The notes: a model not told the origin generated them from the letters alone. DNA of 64,000 nt from Tangfeifania diversioriginum (GCA_945873105.1 CAMCBW010000017.1:1-64000), one strand, 5' to 3'. Counted from the first letter of the stretch, positions 1 through 6,248 are shown. Translations and numbers: made by a program.

Positions 1-74
1 CAAAAATCACGGACGGTTAGGCCGGATTCCAGATACTCGTTATAGATGTCGGTGAATTGTCTCGAATTTAACAT
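1..74 (-). CDS. tnpA: IS66 TnpA-like protein, N-terminal 24 codons only
   Basis: An ATG at 74 opens a frame reading MLNSRQFTDIYNEYLESG and then LTVRDF up to the window edge. This pattern (an acidic/aromatic first helix, then SGLTVRDFC) is characteristic of the short helix-turn-helix TnpA proteins of Bacteroidota IS66 elements. These are accessory DNA-binding proteins encoded ahead of tnpB and the DDE transposase tnpC. The gene is incomplete only because the window ends. Its position just inside the putative inverted repeat supports the call. Confidence 0.55.
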   Translation of the reverse strand, partial: MLNSRQFTDIYNEYLESGLTVRDF

Positions 75-149
75 CGCTTGTTCTTAAGTGAAAGCCAAAC
101 CTAAAGAACAAAAGGACAAATTAAAATACAGGGTTTACCGTATGCTTAC
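1..149 (-). mobile_element. Terminal part of an IS66-family insertion sequence, cut by the window edge
   Basis: Read on the minus strand, position 149 begins GTAAGCATACGGTAAACC, which resembles IS66-family terminal inverted repeats (these usually start GTAAGCG). About 75 bases further in is the start codon of a TnpA-like frame, the usual layout for IS66 elements. The boundary coincides with the point where the neighbouring HNH-like gene loses its frame. IS66 elements usually make 8-bp target duplications, so bases 150-157 (gtttgatt) would be expected again beyond the left edge of the window. The rest of the element lies outside the window. Confidence 0.6.
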
Positions 150-653
150 GTTTGATTCAGATTTCAATCCACGCTCATATTGAAAAATTGAATAATATTT
201 TTCATTTACAGATCGACCAATATACTTCATTGGCATTTGCGAAATCGTATTCTTTAATTGCTTACACAACTCGACAAAATCAGCTTCAAGATCTTTTGGT
301 ATGCCTTGACTTTTTAAATCATTATAAAATACTGAATAACCACCCCTATTCTTATATTCAAAAATTATCTTTTGAAACTGAACCCCAAATGCAAGCTTCG
401 CCGCACCATTAATTTGAGGTATATAAGCAGCCGATTCCAGAAATGGATAATAATATAACATCCATTTTTCAATTAATAGTCCCAATGGGAAATGAACCCT
501 TTCTTTTGAAAATGAAATATATGGTGAGTTATCTTGAATGATATCGATAATTCCTCGTAACAAGGCGAACTTATAGGTTGTTGATTTGCTTTCTCTCTCA
601 ATAATTTTACAAATGTTAGAGAAGACATTACTATTCGTACTTGTATGGATCAT
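135..653 (-). pseudogene. HNH-endonuclease-like protein, N-terminal fragment truncated by IS66 insertion
   Basis: The 172-codon frame starts at 653 and resembles the N-terminal region of Bacteroidota HNH-endonuclease proteins: an opening TTYKFALLRGIIDIIQ, then FPLGLLIEKWMLYYYP, and later PMKYIGRSVNEKYYSIF. The catalytic HNH/zinc-finger part expected further downstream is absent. The last four codons (VSIR) and the stop are supplied by the terminal sequence of the adjoining IS66-like element, so the native frame ends at about 150. The fragment therefore probably has no nuclease activity. The family assignment rests on recalled sequence patterns, not an alignment; the truncation is read directly. 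Confidence 0.55.
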
Positions 654-861
654 TTAGGAAAGGCTATTTAGAAAAAAGTTTGGAATACTTTTCAAGTTAA
701 AAGTATACATAATGCAAATATATTTATTCGAAAAATTGAGATAAATAATTCAATTTAACTTTCCAACTAAATCTAAACATTTTACATCGCAAAAGATCCC
801 CTCCCCTGCCGCTTTAATTTGGCGATCGCCGGTCGGGGAATGGCCTTTGATTTACGTCGGG
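654..861. other. Intergenic stretch, AT-rich, no gene seen
   Basis: This is the upstream region of the truncated HNH-like gene. It is AT-rich (about 660-790) and then passes into GC-rich repeat sequence. No convincing coding frame or conserved site was recognised. Confidence 0.4.
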
Positions 862-960
862 CTATGGATGGAGGCAGAGCCGCCCGCCGGGCGGCTGTAC
901 ATTTGGGATCCGGCTTTCCCTCAGAGACGTCCGCCGGACGTCTTTACATCGAATCCCGGT
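862..960 (+). repeat. GC-rich compound repeat, class 2, copy 1
   Basis: The segment GATGGAGGCAGAGCCGCCCG, followed by a GGGATCCGGCTTTCCCT core and then GACGTCCGCCGGACGTC (a near-perfect palindrome), recurs almost base for base at about 6002-6118. Shorter pieces occur at 1470-1500, 4668-4690 and 5012-5035. It usually sits directly 5' of a class 1 palindromic repeat, so the two behave as a mosaic. Any translated frame over it is an artefact. Confidence 0.6.
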
Positions 961-975
961 CGCACCGTACAGTCA

Positions 976-1096
976 CCCGTTCCGTAGGAACGAAATGTGG
1001 GTAGAAATATGCACCGATGTTGGATGCCGTCCCGGATGGGACGGGATTTCCCTGGTCTGGCAATTTCTACCCACCTGTCATCCCTGACGGGATGGA
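976..1096 (+). repeat. Class 1 palindromic (REP-like) repeat, copy 1, full length
   Basis: Each full copy has the same order. It starts with a hairpin CGTTCC-GTA-GGAACG, then an arm GTGGGTAGAAA, then a hairpin CCGTCCC-GGAT-GGGACGG. The complementary arm TTTCTACCCAC follows, and the copy ends with a hairpin CATCCC-TGAC-GGGATG. The two long arms would pair around the central hairpin, giving a compact multi-stem fold of about 120 nt. All copies in the window have the same orientation. Confidence 0.8.
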
Positions 1097-1201
1097 TGTA
1101 TAACATGGATTGGGTTTACAAATCAGATCTGACTGGGACGGATCCAATTCGTTTTTCATCGAAAATTTCAGTAACTTGTATTGGCTGGTCAAAAAAGAGA
1201 A

Positions 1202-1243
1202 ACGCTCCTCTCGGAGCGTCGGACCAAGGATGCTATCCTTGGT
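1202..1243 (-). terminator. Double hairpin with T-run, probable minus-strand terminator
   Basis: There are two perfect stems side by side: ACGCTCC/GGAGCGT (1202-1219, 4-nt loop) and ACCAAGGAT/ATCCTTGGT (1223-1243, 3-nt loop). Read on the minus strand, the second-met stem is followed directly by TTTCTCTTTTTT, the layout of an intrinsic terminator. The nearest minus-strand genes upstream are hicAB, ending about 260 nt before it. It could alternatively be the 3' end of a small structured RNA. Confidence 0.5.
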
Positions 1244-1423
1244 GATGTTTTGGTACTGCAAATATAAAGTGGAAAAATGACAGAAACAAAAATTGCATTA
1301 AAAAGAAAGAGTCATTGTTTTTAAAAAATCATTGCCATTTAATTCAGATTTACTTATTCCATCCTCCAAACACTTCCTTCCCACCCAAAATCAGTTCCCT
1401 TCCACCTCTCCGGCACCGTTCAT

Positions 1424-1500
1424 TTTTGGGCGGTCGCCGATCGGGCAAGGACCATTGGGGTACGCAAAGCAGTGGCGGATGGAGGCAGAGCCGCCTCACC
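1424..1500 (+). repeat. Class 2 repeat fragment
   Basis: This segment contains GGCGGTCGCCGATCGGGCAAGG, a stretch of accattggggtacgcaaagc, and GTGGCGGATGGAGGCAGAGC. The same order of blocks is found at about 5955-6030 and in part at 820-885. It ends abruptly a few bases before the hicB stop codon, so the repeat abuts the toxin-antitoxin module. Confidence 0.5.
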
Positions 1501-1504
1501 AGGA

Positions 1505-1909
1505 TTAAACCAACTTGATTCCAGCAAACTCGCGGGCAATTTTGTGCAGGGCTTCTTCAATTTTCAGCATCTGGTTCTCCGAAATATATTGATTCCCCGA
1601 TTTATATTGCCGCATCAACGAAGAATTGATTCCTGCCTCCTCTGCGAATTTGCTGACATTGATGAATTTGTAACAATCGAACAGTGAGGCCACATCGTAC
1701 CTGAACTCAAATTCGATCTCCTGCAATTCGGCGGGAAGCTGTCGCTGCATTTCTTCGTAGGCAGCAAGAACCTCTCGGACAGAGTTGTAAAAATCTTCTT
1801 TTGCTTTGGATACACTCTTCCCTTCGCCCACAATCGTATGCTTCAAATCCGGCGTAAAAATGCCAAAACTGCCATCCTTTCCCTTTTCAATCAATGCGAT
1901 CGTTTTCAT
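1505..1909 (-). CDS. hicB: HicB-like antitoxin with C-terminal helix-turn-helix
   Basis: The 134-residue protein starts at MKTIALIEKGKDGSFGIF, a HicB-fold N-terminus (partial RNase-H-like fold). It ends with an HTH segment, NVSKFAEEAGINSSLMRQYK, that would bind the operator. The start at 1909 is preferred over an in-frame ATG at 1948, because the longer version would overlap hicA and a GGAGAG lies 14 nt upstream of 1909. It follows hicA by 28 bp in the same direction. By family knowledge, HicB neutralises the HicA mRNA interferase and represses its own operon. The family match is clear, although HicB sequences vary widely. Confidence 0.8.
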   Translation of the reverse strand: MKTIALIEKGKDGSFGIFTPDLKHTIVGEGKSVSKAKEDFYNSVREVLAAYEEMQRQLPAELQEIEFEFRYDVASLFDCYKFINVSKFAEEAGINSSLMRQYKSGNQYISENQMLKIEEALHKIAREFAGIKLV

Positions 1910-1937
1910 TTCATTGTATATCTCTCCAATCGAAGGA

Positions 1938-2120
1938 TTAAAAACCAATCTGTTTTTTTAATTTGTGACAAAGTCCTGTTTTGACCTCCTGTGCTTCATG
2001 CCTGGCTATCTGGATGAAAAAATCCTTATCAGGGTGCGTATAGATATCATGCTCTTTCCCCCTCCGGTGCAAATACCAGCCGCGCTGTACCGCCTTTTTC
2101 CTGAGTTCTGACCACTTCAT
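1938..2120 (-). CDS. hicA: HicA-like mRNA interferase toxin
   Basis: This is a 60-residue basic protein with the HicA/YcfA double-stranded-RNA-binding fold. It begins KWSELRKKAVQRGWYLHRRG, followed by the conserved His in GKEHDIYTHP and a C-terminal KTGLCHKLKKQIGF. HicA toxins cleave mRNA using that His. The length is normal for the family. GGGAGGAG sits about 11 nt upstream of the ATG, an unusually good Shine-Dalgarno for this phylum, which would favour strong toxin translation. It is the first gene of the hicAB operon, and its promoter overlaps an inverted repeat at 2148-2169. Confidence 0.85.
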   Translation of the reverse strand: MKWSELRKKAVQRGWYLHRRGKEHDIYTHPDKDFFIQIARHEAQEVKTGLCHKLKKQIGF

Positions 2121-2143
2121 CGTGTAACTCCTCCCTGGCTAAA

Positions 2144-2169
2144 CAAATATATAACAATAATGTTATATA
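2144..2169 (-). promoter_or_regulatory. hicAB promoter -7 element overlapping an operator-like inverted repeat
   Basis: On the minus strand TATATTTG (2151-2144) matches the Bacteroidota -7 consensus TAnnTTTG and lies 24 nt upstream of hicA. It overlaps a perfect 9-bp inverted repeat, TATATAACA-ATAA-TGTTATATA, at 2148-2169. A repressor bound there would block the promoter, as expected for HicB autoregulation. No good TTG was found at -33. Confidence 0.6.
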
Positions 2170-2257
2170 GTATTCTTTATTTGAAATTTATTTCCTCCAC
2201 ATCAATTTTCCTATCATTAAAGTTACGGCATTAACAATTGAAAAACGAATCCTCGCT

Positions 2258-2350
2258 CCCGCGCGATTGCATCGTGGTATTCCCCCGGATGGGACGGGAT
2301 TTCCCCGGTCTGGCAAATTTCTACCCACCTGTCCTCCATGGCGGGATGGA
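2258..2350 (+). repeat. Class 3 palindrome joined to a 5'-truncated class 1 repeat (copy 2)
   Basis: The class 3 motif CCCGCGCGATTGCATCGTGG (2258-2277) is followed at once by the second half of a class 1 repeat (2282-2350). The retained part runs from the central GGATGGGACGGG through TTTCTACCCAC to a GCGGGATGGA end. The first hairpin and the 5' arm of class 1 are missing, so this copy can no longer make the long-range stem. Confidence 0.6.
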
Positions 2351-2396
2351 GGGGGTTCTTTTGCCTGGTGAGGCCGTTACTTTTTGTTCATCCATT

Positions 2397-2426
2397 TTGT
2401 TAATTCTTCAGGATTGACTAATTTTG
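2397..2426 (+). promoter_or_regulatory. Promoter of the MNT-domain gene
   Basis: TTG (2397-2399), exactly 19 bases, then TAATTTTG (2419-2426) matches the Bacteroidota housekeeping promoter TTG-N19-TAnnTTTG. The predicted transcript start near 2432 leaves a leader of about 17 nt before the ATG at 2449. It begins right after the truncated class 1 repeat. Confidence 0.65.
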
Positions 2427-2448
2427 TTTTGCACTGAAAGTCAATAAT

Positions 2449-2748
2449 ATGTATCTGGATAAATACACCGATGAGATCAATGCCTTATGTATTCAGCACA
2501 AGGTTAAATCGTTGTATGTATTTGGTTCTGTCTTAACAGATCATTTTTCAGAAAAAAGCGACATTGATCTGATCGTGGATATTGATGTAAACGACCCCTA
2601 TGATTATGCGGACAGGTATTTCGATTTAAAATTTGCTCTGGAGGATCTTCTGAACAGACCGATTGACCTGCTTGAAAACAAGGCCATCAAGAATCCATTT
2701 TTTCTTAAAAATATCGAACTGTCCAAATCATTTCTTTATGCCAGTTGA
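2449..2748 (+). CDS. Minimal nucleotidyltransferase (MNT) protein, orphan MntA-type antitoxin
   Basis: The 99-residue protein has the polymerase-beta-like nucleotidyltransferase signature: FGSVLTDHFSEKSDIDLIVD (GS...SDIDL) around residues 25-45 and a later acidic residue in RPIDLLE. By family knowledge, MNT proteins pair with a HEPN RNase and silence it, often by adenylylation. The HEPN gene normally overlaps or follows, but the next 670 bp contain only palindromic repeats and no helical HEPN-like frame. The promoter is intact, so the gene is probably expressed as an orphan. The partner may have been lost to repeat-driven rearrangement (inference). Confidence 0.75.
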   Translation: MYLDKYTDEINALCIQHKVKSLYVFGSVLTDHFSEKSDIDLIVDIDVNDPYDYADRYFDLKFALEDLLNRPIDLLENKAIKNPFFLKNIELSKSFLYAS

Positions 2749-3058
2749 TAAACCCCCGCTGGCGCGTATTTGCAATCTGTACCCCGCAAACTATAAAATT
2801 TCAGTCAATTAGCGCCAATAAATTCCAAAATACACCTTTCCTTTTATCCGGTTATCTTAGTTTAAAGATGCACCATCCTGCAAGGTGCAACTTCAGGTCC
2901 GAACGATCAGATGGAGGTTACAAATCTCCGGATTGAAGGGAAATATTTTCCAGTAAAAACAAAAAAAGGCGACTTATCGGAAAATATTTTCCACTAAAAT
3001 GAATATTTTCCCAAATAATTTCCGCTAAATTCATTTGTTGGCAATATTACAAATCCCC
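2749..3058. repeat. Gene-free region with small palindromes
   Basis: No gene is seen. It contains a CCGCTGGCGCGTATTTGCAA block related to 8518-8540, a hairpin TGCACC...GGTGCA near 2870-2890, and a run of degenerate direct repeats around AAATATTTTCCA-CTAAAA (2940-3030). Among these is the perfect 14-bp palindrome GGAAAATATTTTCC (2979-2992). Confidence 0.5.
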
Positions 3059-3063
3059 TCGCT

Positions 3064-3212
3064 GCCGCGCGATTGCATCGCGTGGTATTCCACTCCACCA
3101 AATAACAAGGTTACCGTCCAAAATTCAGCCGTCCCGGCATAGCCGGCAGCACTACAGTGAATTTAAAAGCAAGAATTAACTTTCATTCAACCACGCGATG
3201 AAATCGCGCGGG
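3064..3212. repeat. Two class 3 palindromes in inverted orientation
   Basis: CCGCGCGATTGCATCGCGTGG (3064-3085) and, facing it, CCACGCGATGAAATCGCGCGGG (3190-3212) bracket about 100 bp. Each is itself a near-palindrome, CGCGAT-n-ATCGCG. Other copies lie at 2258 and at 8456-8476. The inverted pair could form a small MITE-like unit. Confidence 0.5.
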
Positions 3213-3251
3213 AGCGGGGGTACACCGCATACATGCTGCACCGTATTGCCG

Positions 3252-3372
3252 CCCGTTCCGTAGGAACGAAATGTGGGTAGAAAAAAACGTTGAGGTTGAA
3301 TGCCGTCCCGTATGGGACGGGATTTCCCTGGTCTGGCAATTTCTACCCACATGTCCTCCCTGACGGGATGGA
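3252..3372 (+). repeat. Class 1 palindromic repeat, copy 3, full length
   Basis: All three hairpins and both long complementary arms are present. The central loop has GTAT where copy 1 has GGAT. It ends about 50 bp before the convergent stop codon of the DUF3037 gene. Confidence 0.8.
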
Positions 3373-3421
3373 TGTATAACATGGATTGGGTTGGTAAATC
3401 CACAAGCCGGGGAAAAGGAAG

Positions 3422-3805
3422 TTACCCCACCATTTCATCAAACAGGCTGTTGAATGTTTTTTCCAGGTCGGTGCTAAGGCCTGTGTGGGGGATGGAGGTT
3501 TGTATCGATGCACTGCGCACGGCGCTGAGCCATCGGAAACGTTCGGCCGGGTCGAGGGAGGCAATGGGTCCGCCCTCTTTTTCCCCGTAAGCGATGATGC
3601 GAAAAGCCTCCAGGTTTTTGCGGATCTCCTCTACCTCGGCATCAGGCCACAATGCCAGTAGCTTATCCAGCGGAAGATGGTACTTCATCCGGATGAATTT
3701 TCCCTTTTTACAGAACAGGATCACCCCGGCATTGACAAACTCTTCACGTTCGACTACCGGAACAACCCGTACAATGGCGTATTCATATTGTAGTTTCTGC
3801 TGCAT
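3422..3805 (-). CDS. DUF3037 domain protein
   Basis: The 127-residue protein begins QYEYAIVRVVPVVEREEFVN, then AGVILFCKKGKFIRMKY, the hallmark of DUF3037. The family has no established biochemical function. Its start lies 23 bp inside the 3' end of the upstream HipA-like gene, so the two are almost certainly co-translated. HipA-like kinase/DUF3037 pairs recur in bacterial genomes, which suggests that the proteins act together. No signal peptide or membrane segment is seen, so it should be cytoplasmic. Confidence 0.75.
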   Translation of the reverse strand: MQQKLQYEYAIVRVVPVVEREEFVNAGVILFCKKGKFIRMKYHLPLDKLLALWPDAEVEEIRKNLEAFRIIAYGEKEGGPIASLDPAERFRWLSAVRSASIQTSIPHTGLSTDLEKTFNSLFDEMVG

Positions 3806-4568
3806 CCTGGACGGTTTGAATAAACTGGTTTGAATAATTCAGACGGTTTCTTAAAAAAGTGAAATAGACGGTTCTCAATTGCTCCGGTGTTTCTTCCTGC
3901 AATTCCCATTGAAGCCATTGGTCGGGGATCAATTGGACGATTTCCCGGATTTTGGCTTCCGTAATGAGTTCCCTGCAAATCAGGTCTGCCTCTGCCATTT
4001 TGGTAGCCTGCGGCAGCAAAACATGCTCTTTGATATAGAGGAACGGACTGGTCGCCTTCTTCTCCCAACCCTCCCAGGTATATTGGAAATAGAGGCAGGA
4101 GCCATGATCGATCAGCCAAAGTTCTTTGTGCCAGATGAGCATGTTTGTATTGCGGAAGGATCTGTCCACATTGGTGATCAGACTATCCAGCCATACAATT
4201 TTGGAGGCCAGGAGCGGGTCTATCTTCATCACCGCCGGATCGTAGGTGAAGGCACCTGATAAAAAATGCAACCCCAGGTTCAAGCCCTGACTTGCCTTTA
4301 AAAGATCCTGGATCTCCTCATCTCCCTCGGAACGGCCAAAACATTCATCCAACTCCGCAAAAACGAGCTCGGGCACTTTCAAACCCAGCGCCCTGGCAAT
4401 CTCGCCTCCGATCAATTCAGCAATGAGCGTTTTTACCCCGTGTCCTCCGCCTTTGAACTTTACCACATACTTGAAGTCATCATCGGCTTCGGCCAATGCA
4501 GGCAATGAACCTCCTTCCCTCAGGGGTTGCATGTACCGGGTGACTGTAACTGTTCGAATAGGATCCAT
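3783..4568 (-). CDS. HipA-like kinase domain protein (stand-alone)
   Basis: The 261-residue protein has a HipA-type Ser/Thr kinase fold. A nucleotide-binding Lys lies in KYVVKFKGGGHGVKTLIAEL (about residues 33-52). A catalytic loop follows in LDSLITNVDRSFRNTNML (about 128-145), and a metal-binding Asp in LWLIDHG (about 150-157). It is shorter than canonical HipA (about 440 residues) and lacks the N-terminal HipA domain, as in the small HipA_2-type kinases. No HipB repressor is nearby; the partner is the overlapping DUF3037 gene. The target is unknown. A toxin-like role is possible but not shown. Confidence 0.75.
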   Translation of the reverse strand: MDPIRTVTVTRYMQPLREGGSLPALAEADDDFKYVVKFKGGGHGVKTLIAELIGGEIARALGLKVPELVFAELDECFGRSEGDEEIQDLLKASQGLNLGLHFLSGAFTYDPAVMKIDPLLASKIVWLDSLITNVDRSFRNTNMLIWHKELWLIDHGSCLYFQYTWEGWEKKATSPFLYIKEHVLLPQATKMAEADLICRELITEAKIREIVQLIPDQWLQWELQEETPEQLRTVYFTFLRNRLNYSNQFIQTVQDAAETTI

Positions 4569-4711
4569 AAGGAGGGTAAAAGTAATGATTGTCCACCGCT
4601 AAAAGAATGAAAATTCTCAAAATATTAATCAGTCGGAATGCGCGGAACATTCGGTTAATCCAATCTCCGCCGGACGTCTGTACACCGCATCTATGCTGCG
4701 CCGTACAGTCG

Positions 4712-4830
4712 CCCGTTCCGTTAGGAACGAAATATGGGTAGAAAAATGTGCCGAGGTTGAATGCCGTCCCGGATGGGACGGGATTTCCCTGGTCTGGCAA
4801 ATTTCTACCCACCTGTCCTCCCTGACGGGA
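4712..4830 (+). repeat. Class 1 palindromic repeat, copy 4
   Basis: The copy is near full length. The first hairpin has one extra T in its loop (CGTTCC-GTTA-GGAACG), and the final hairpin ends early at GACGGGATC. It is preceded by a class 2 fragment containing CCGCCGGACGTCTGTACACC. Confidence 0.75.
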
Positions 4831-4879
4831 TCAATATTTTAGGATAGAACAAGCAATTTTTGGGTTCTGCTTCAATAGC

Positions 4880-4995
4880 AACGGCATTTATGCCGTTGTA
4901 TCAATGTGTGTGCAACATGGGCTTTAGCCCAAACGGTCTTTTGGGCTAAAGCCCGTTGTCGTTTGTTTCTTAGGCCGTAGCCTGAAGGCTACGGC
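4880..4995. repeat. Cluster of three perfect hairpins between genes
   Basis: There are three consecutive stems: AACGGCAT/ATGCCGTT (4880-4897), GGGCTTTAGCCCAA/TTGGGCTAAAGCCC (4919-4954) and GCCGTAGCC-TGAA-GGCTACGGC (4974-4995). They differ in sequence from the class 1-3 repeats. Nothing resembling a coding frame overlaps them. They may be another palindromic repeat family or a structured RNA. Confidence 0.6.
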
Positions 4996-5035
4996 TATTG
5001 AAAGATCGACACCGTGGCGGATAAAGGCAGAGCCG

Positions 5036-5221
5036 CCCGTTCCGTAGGAACGAAATGTGGGTAGAAAAAAACGTTGAGGTTGAATGCCGTCCCGTATGGG
5101 ACGGGATTTCCCTGGCCTGGCAAATTTCTACCCACATGCCATCCCTGACGGGATGGATTTACACATTAGATTTGATTTAAAAGTCGACGCATGCCCAATT
5201 TAGCATGATCTTAAAATAAAT
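5036..5221 (+). repeat. Tandem unit A: class 1 repeat (copy 5) plus 65-bp tail
   Basis: A full class 1 repeat (5036-5157) is followed by a non-palindromic tail beginning TTTACACATTAGATTTGATT and ending CTTAAAATAAAT. The whole is repeated directly downstream as unit B. A class 2 fragment precedes it (5012-5035). Confidence 0.75.
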
Positions 5222-5411
5222 CCCCGTTCCGTCAGGAACGAAATGTGGGTAGAAAAAATGCGTTGAGGTGGGATGCCGTCCCGGATGGGACGGGATTTCC
5301 GTGGGCTGGCAATTTCTACCCACATGCCATCCCTAACGGGATGGATTTACACATTAGATTTGATTTAAAAGTCGACGCATGCCCAATTTAGCATGATCTT
5401 AAAATAAATCG
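5222..5411 (+). repeat. Tandem unit B: class 1 repeat (copy 6) plus identical tail
   Basis: This is the second member of the tandem pair. Its roughly 70-bp tail (5340-5410) is identical to that of unit A. The class 1 part differs at several places: GTCAGGAACG, GGTGGGATGCCG, a GGAT loop, CCGTGGGCTGG and CCCTAACGGG. Confidence 0.75.
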
Positions 5412-5495
5412 GCATGGGTTCCGGTTCTAATAAACAGTTTTAAAATCGCGTTTAAATTTAGTACCAAATGAGATTTTGAAATTCACACGTAAATA

Positions 5496-5588
5496 TTATA
5501 GGTAAATAATTGAATATCTGTTCGTACCTATGGAACTCGCAAAGTGGTTTACATAGCCTTTTGTTGACTTAGTCCATGCTCGTTTCAT
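5496..5588 (-). pseudogene. Short coupled frame, possible remnant of a toxin gene
   Basis: An ATG at 5588 overlaps the antitoxin stop codon (ATGA) and opens a 30-codon frame starting MKRAWTKSTKGYVNHF and ending at a TAA. The overlap is the translational coupling expected for the second gene of a toxin-antitoxin pair. The frame is far too short for a RelE/ParE toxin (about 90-100 residues), and I do not recognise its sequence. It may be the decayed start of a toxin or chance. Confidence 0.3.
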
Positions 5589-5785
5589 GCGTTTAACTTA
5601 TTCATCATGTCATCAACGCCTTCGCATGCAGTTACCTTTCCTTTTTTGACATCCTTGATGGCCCGAATAGTTTCAGCATTTGGCTTTTTCTGAAAATTGA
5701 TGAATTCCTCTCCTTCGAATTTTCTCAGTATTTCCAACAGCATTTTTCCCTTGCTCGTTCTTTCGTTGATCGTAACGGTTGTCAT
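5585..5785 (-). CDS. Small antitoxin-like protein (orphan)
   Basis: The 66-residue protein begins MTTVTINERTSKGKMLLEIL and ends in an acidic, helical tail. It resembles the short Bacteroidota antitoxins whose N-terminal strand and helix bind DNA while the C-terminus wraps a RelE/ParE-type toxin. No full-length toxin gene follows, only a 30-codon coupled frame and then repeats. A promoter-like TATATTTG lies 16 nt upstream of the ATG. It may function as an orphan regulator or anti-toxin against toxins encoded elsewhere (inference). Confidence 0.55.
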   Translation of the reverse strand: MTTVTINERTSKGKMLLEILRKFEGEEFINFQKKPNAETIRAIKDVKKGKVTACEGVDDMMNKLNA

Positions 5786-5800
5786 TGTGTTGATTTTTTA

Positions 5801-5808
5801 CAAATATA
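5801..5808 (-). promoter_or_regulatory. -7 element of the small antitoxin gene
   Basis: The minus strand reads TATATTTG, a perfect TAnnTTTG, so transcription would start about 10 nt before the ATG at 5785. An ACATATGT palindrome lies just upstream (5811-5818) and could be an operator. No TTG is placed at -33. Confidence 0.45.
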
Positions 5809-6001
5809 CAACATATGTCCAAATGCTGTATTTTGAAACGTCTCAATTAAGTTGCCGATTGGTTCCATTCGTATTGGCAATCTTTCTCTCGTGTCGCCTT
5901 GCAAATCCTCTGCCTCCACTTAAAACAATCTCCCCTATAACCTTTTAGGCTCCGTTCTTTTGGCGGTCGCCTGTTGGGAAAGGACCATTGTGGTAAACCG
6001 A

Positions 6002-6183
6002 GCCGTGGCGGATGGAGGCAGAGCCGCCCGCCGGGCGTCTGTACATTCGGGATCCGGCTTTCCCTGGAGACGTCCGCCGGACGTCTTTACACCCCATTAT
6101 TGCTGCACCGTGCAGCCGCCCGTTCCGTAGGAACGAAATGTGGGTAGAAAAATGCGCCGAGGTTGAATGCCGTCCCGGATGGG
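6002..6183 (+). repeat. Class 2 repeat copy joined to a 3'-truncated class 1 repeat (copy 7)
   Basis: The class 2 block (6002-6118) closely matches 862-960. It leads directly into the first half of class 1 (6119-6183), which stops inside the central hairpin at CCGTCCCGGATGGG. The following bases (6186-6245) are the unrelated ctttgtgtcttggtgccttgg type sequence often seen in Bacteroidota intergenic DNA. Confidence 0.65.
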
Positions 6184-6248
6184 CATTGTCATTAAGTTAA
6201 GAGATTTCTTTGTGAACCCTTTGTGTCTTGGTGCCTTGGTGGCGGGAA

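Noticed and set aside
152-412. Plus-strand 86-codon frame at the left edge
   Set aside because: It lies antisense to the HNH-like fragment, whose translation resembles a known family.
819-1261. Short frames over the GC-rich repeats on both strands (also around 3176-3590, 4480-4812, 6012-6200, 8442-8717 and 9274-9606)
   Set aside because: They translate palindromic repeats, recur with the repeats in several frames, and resemble no protein family.
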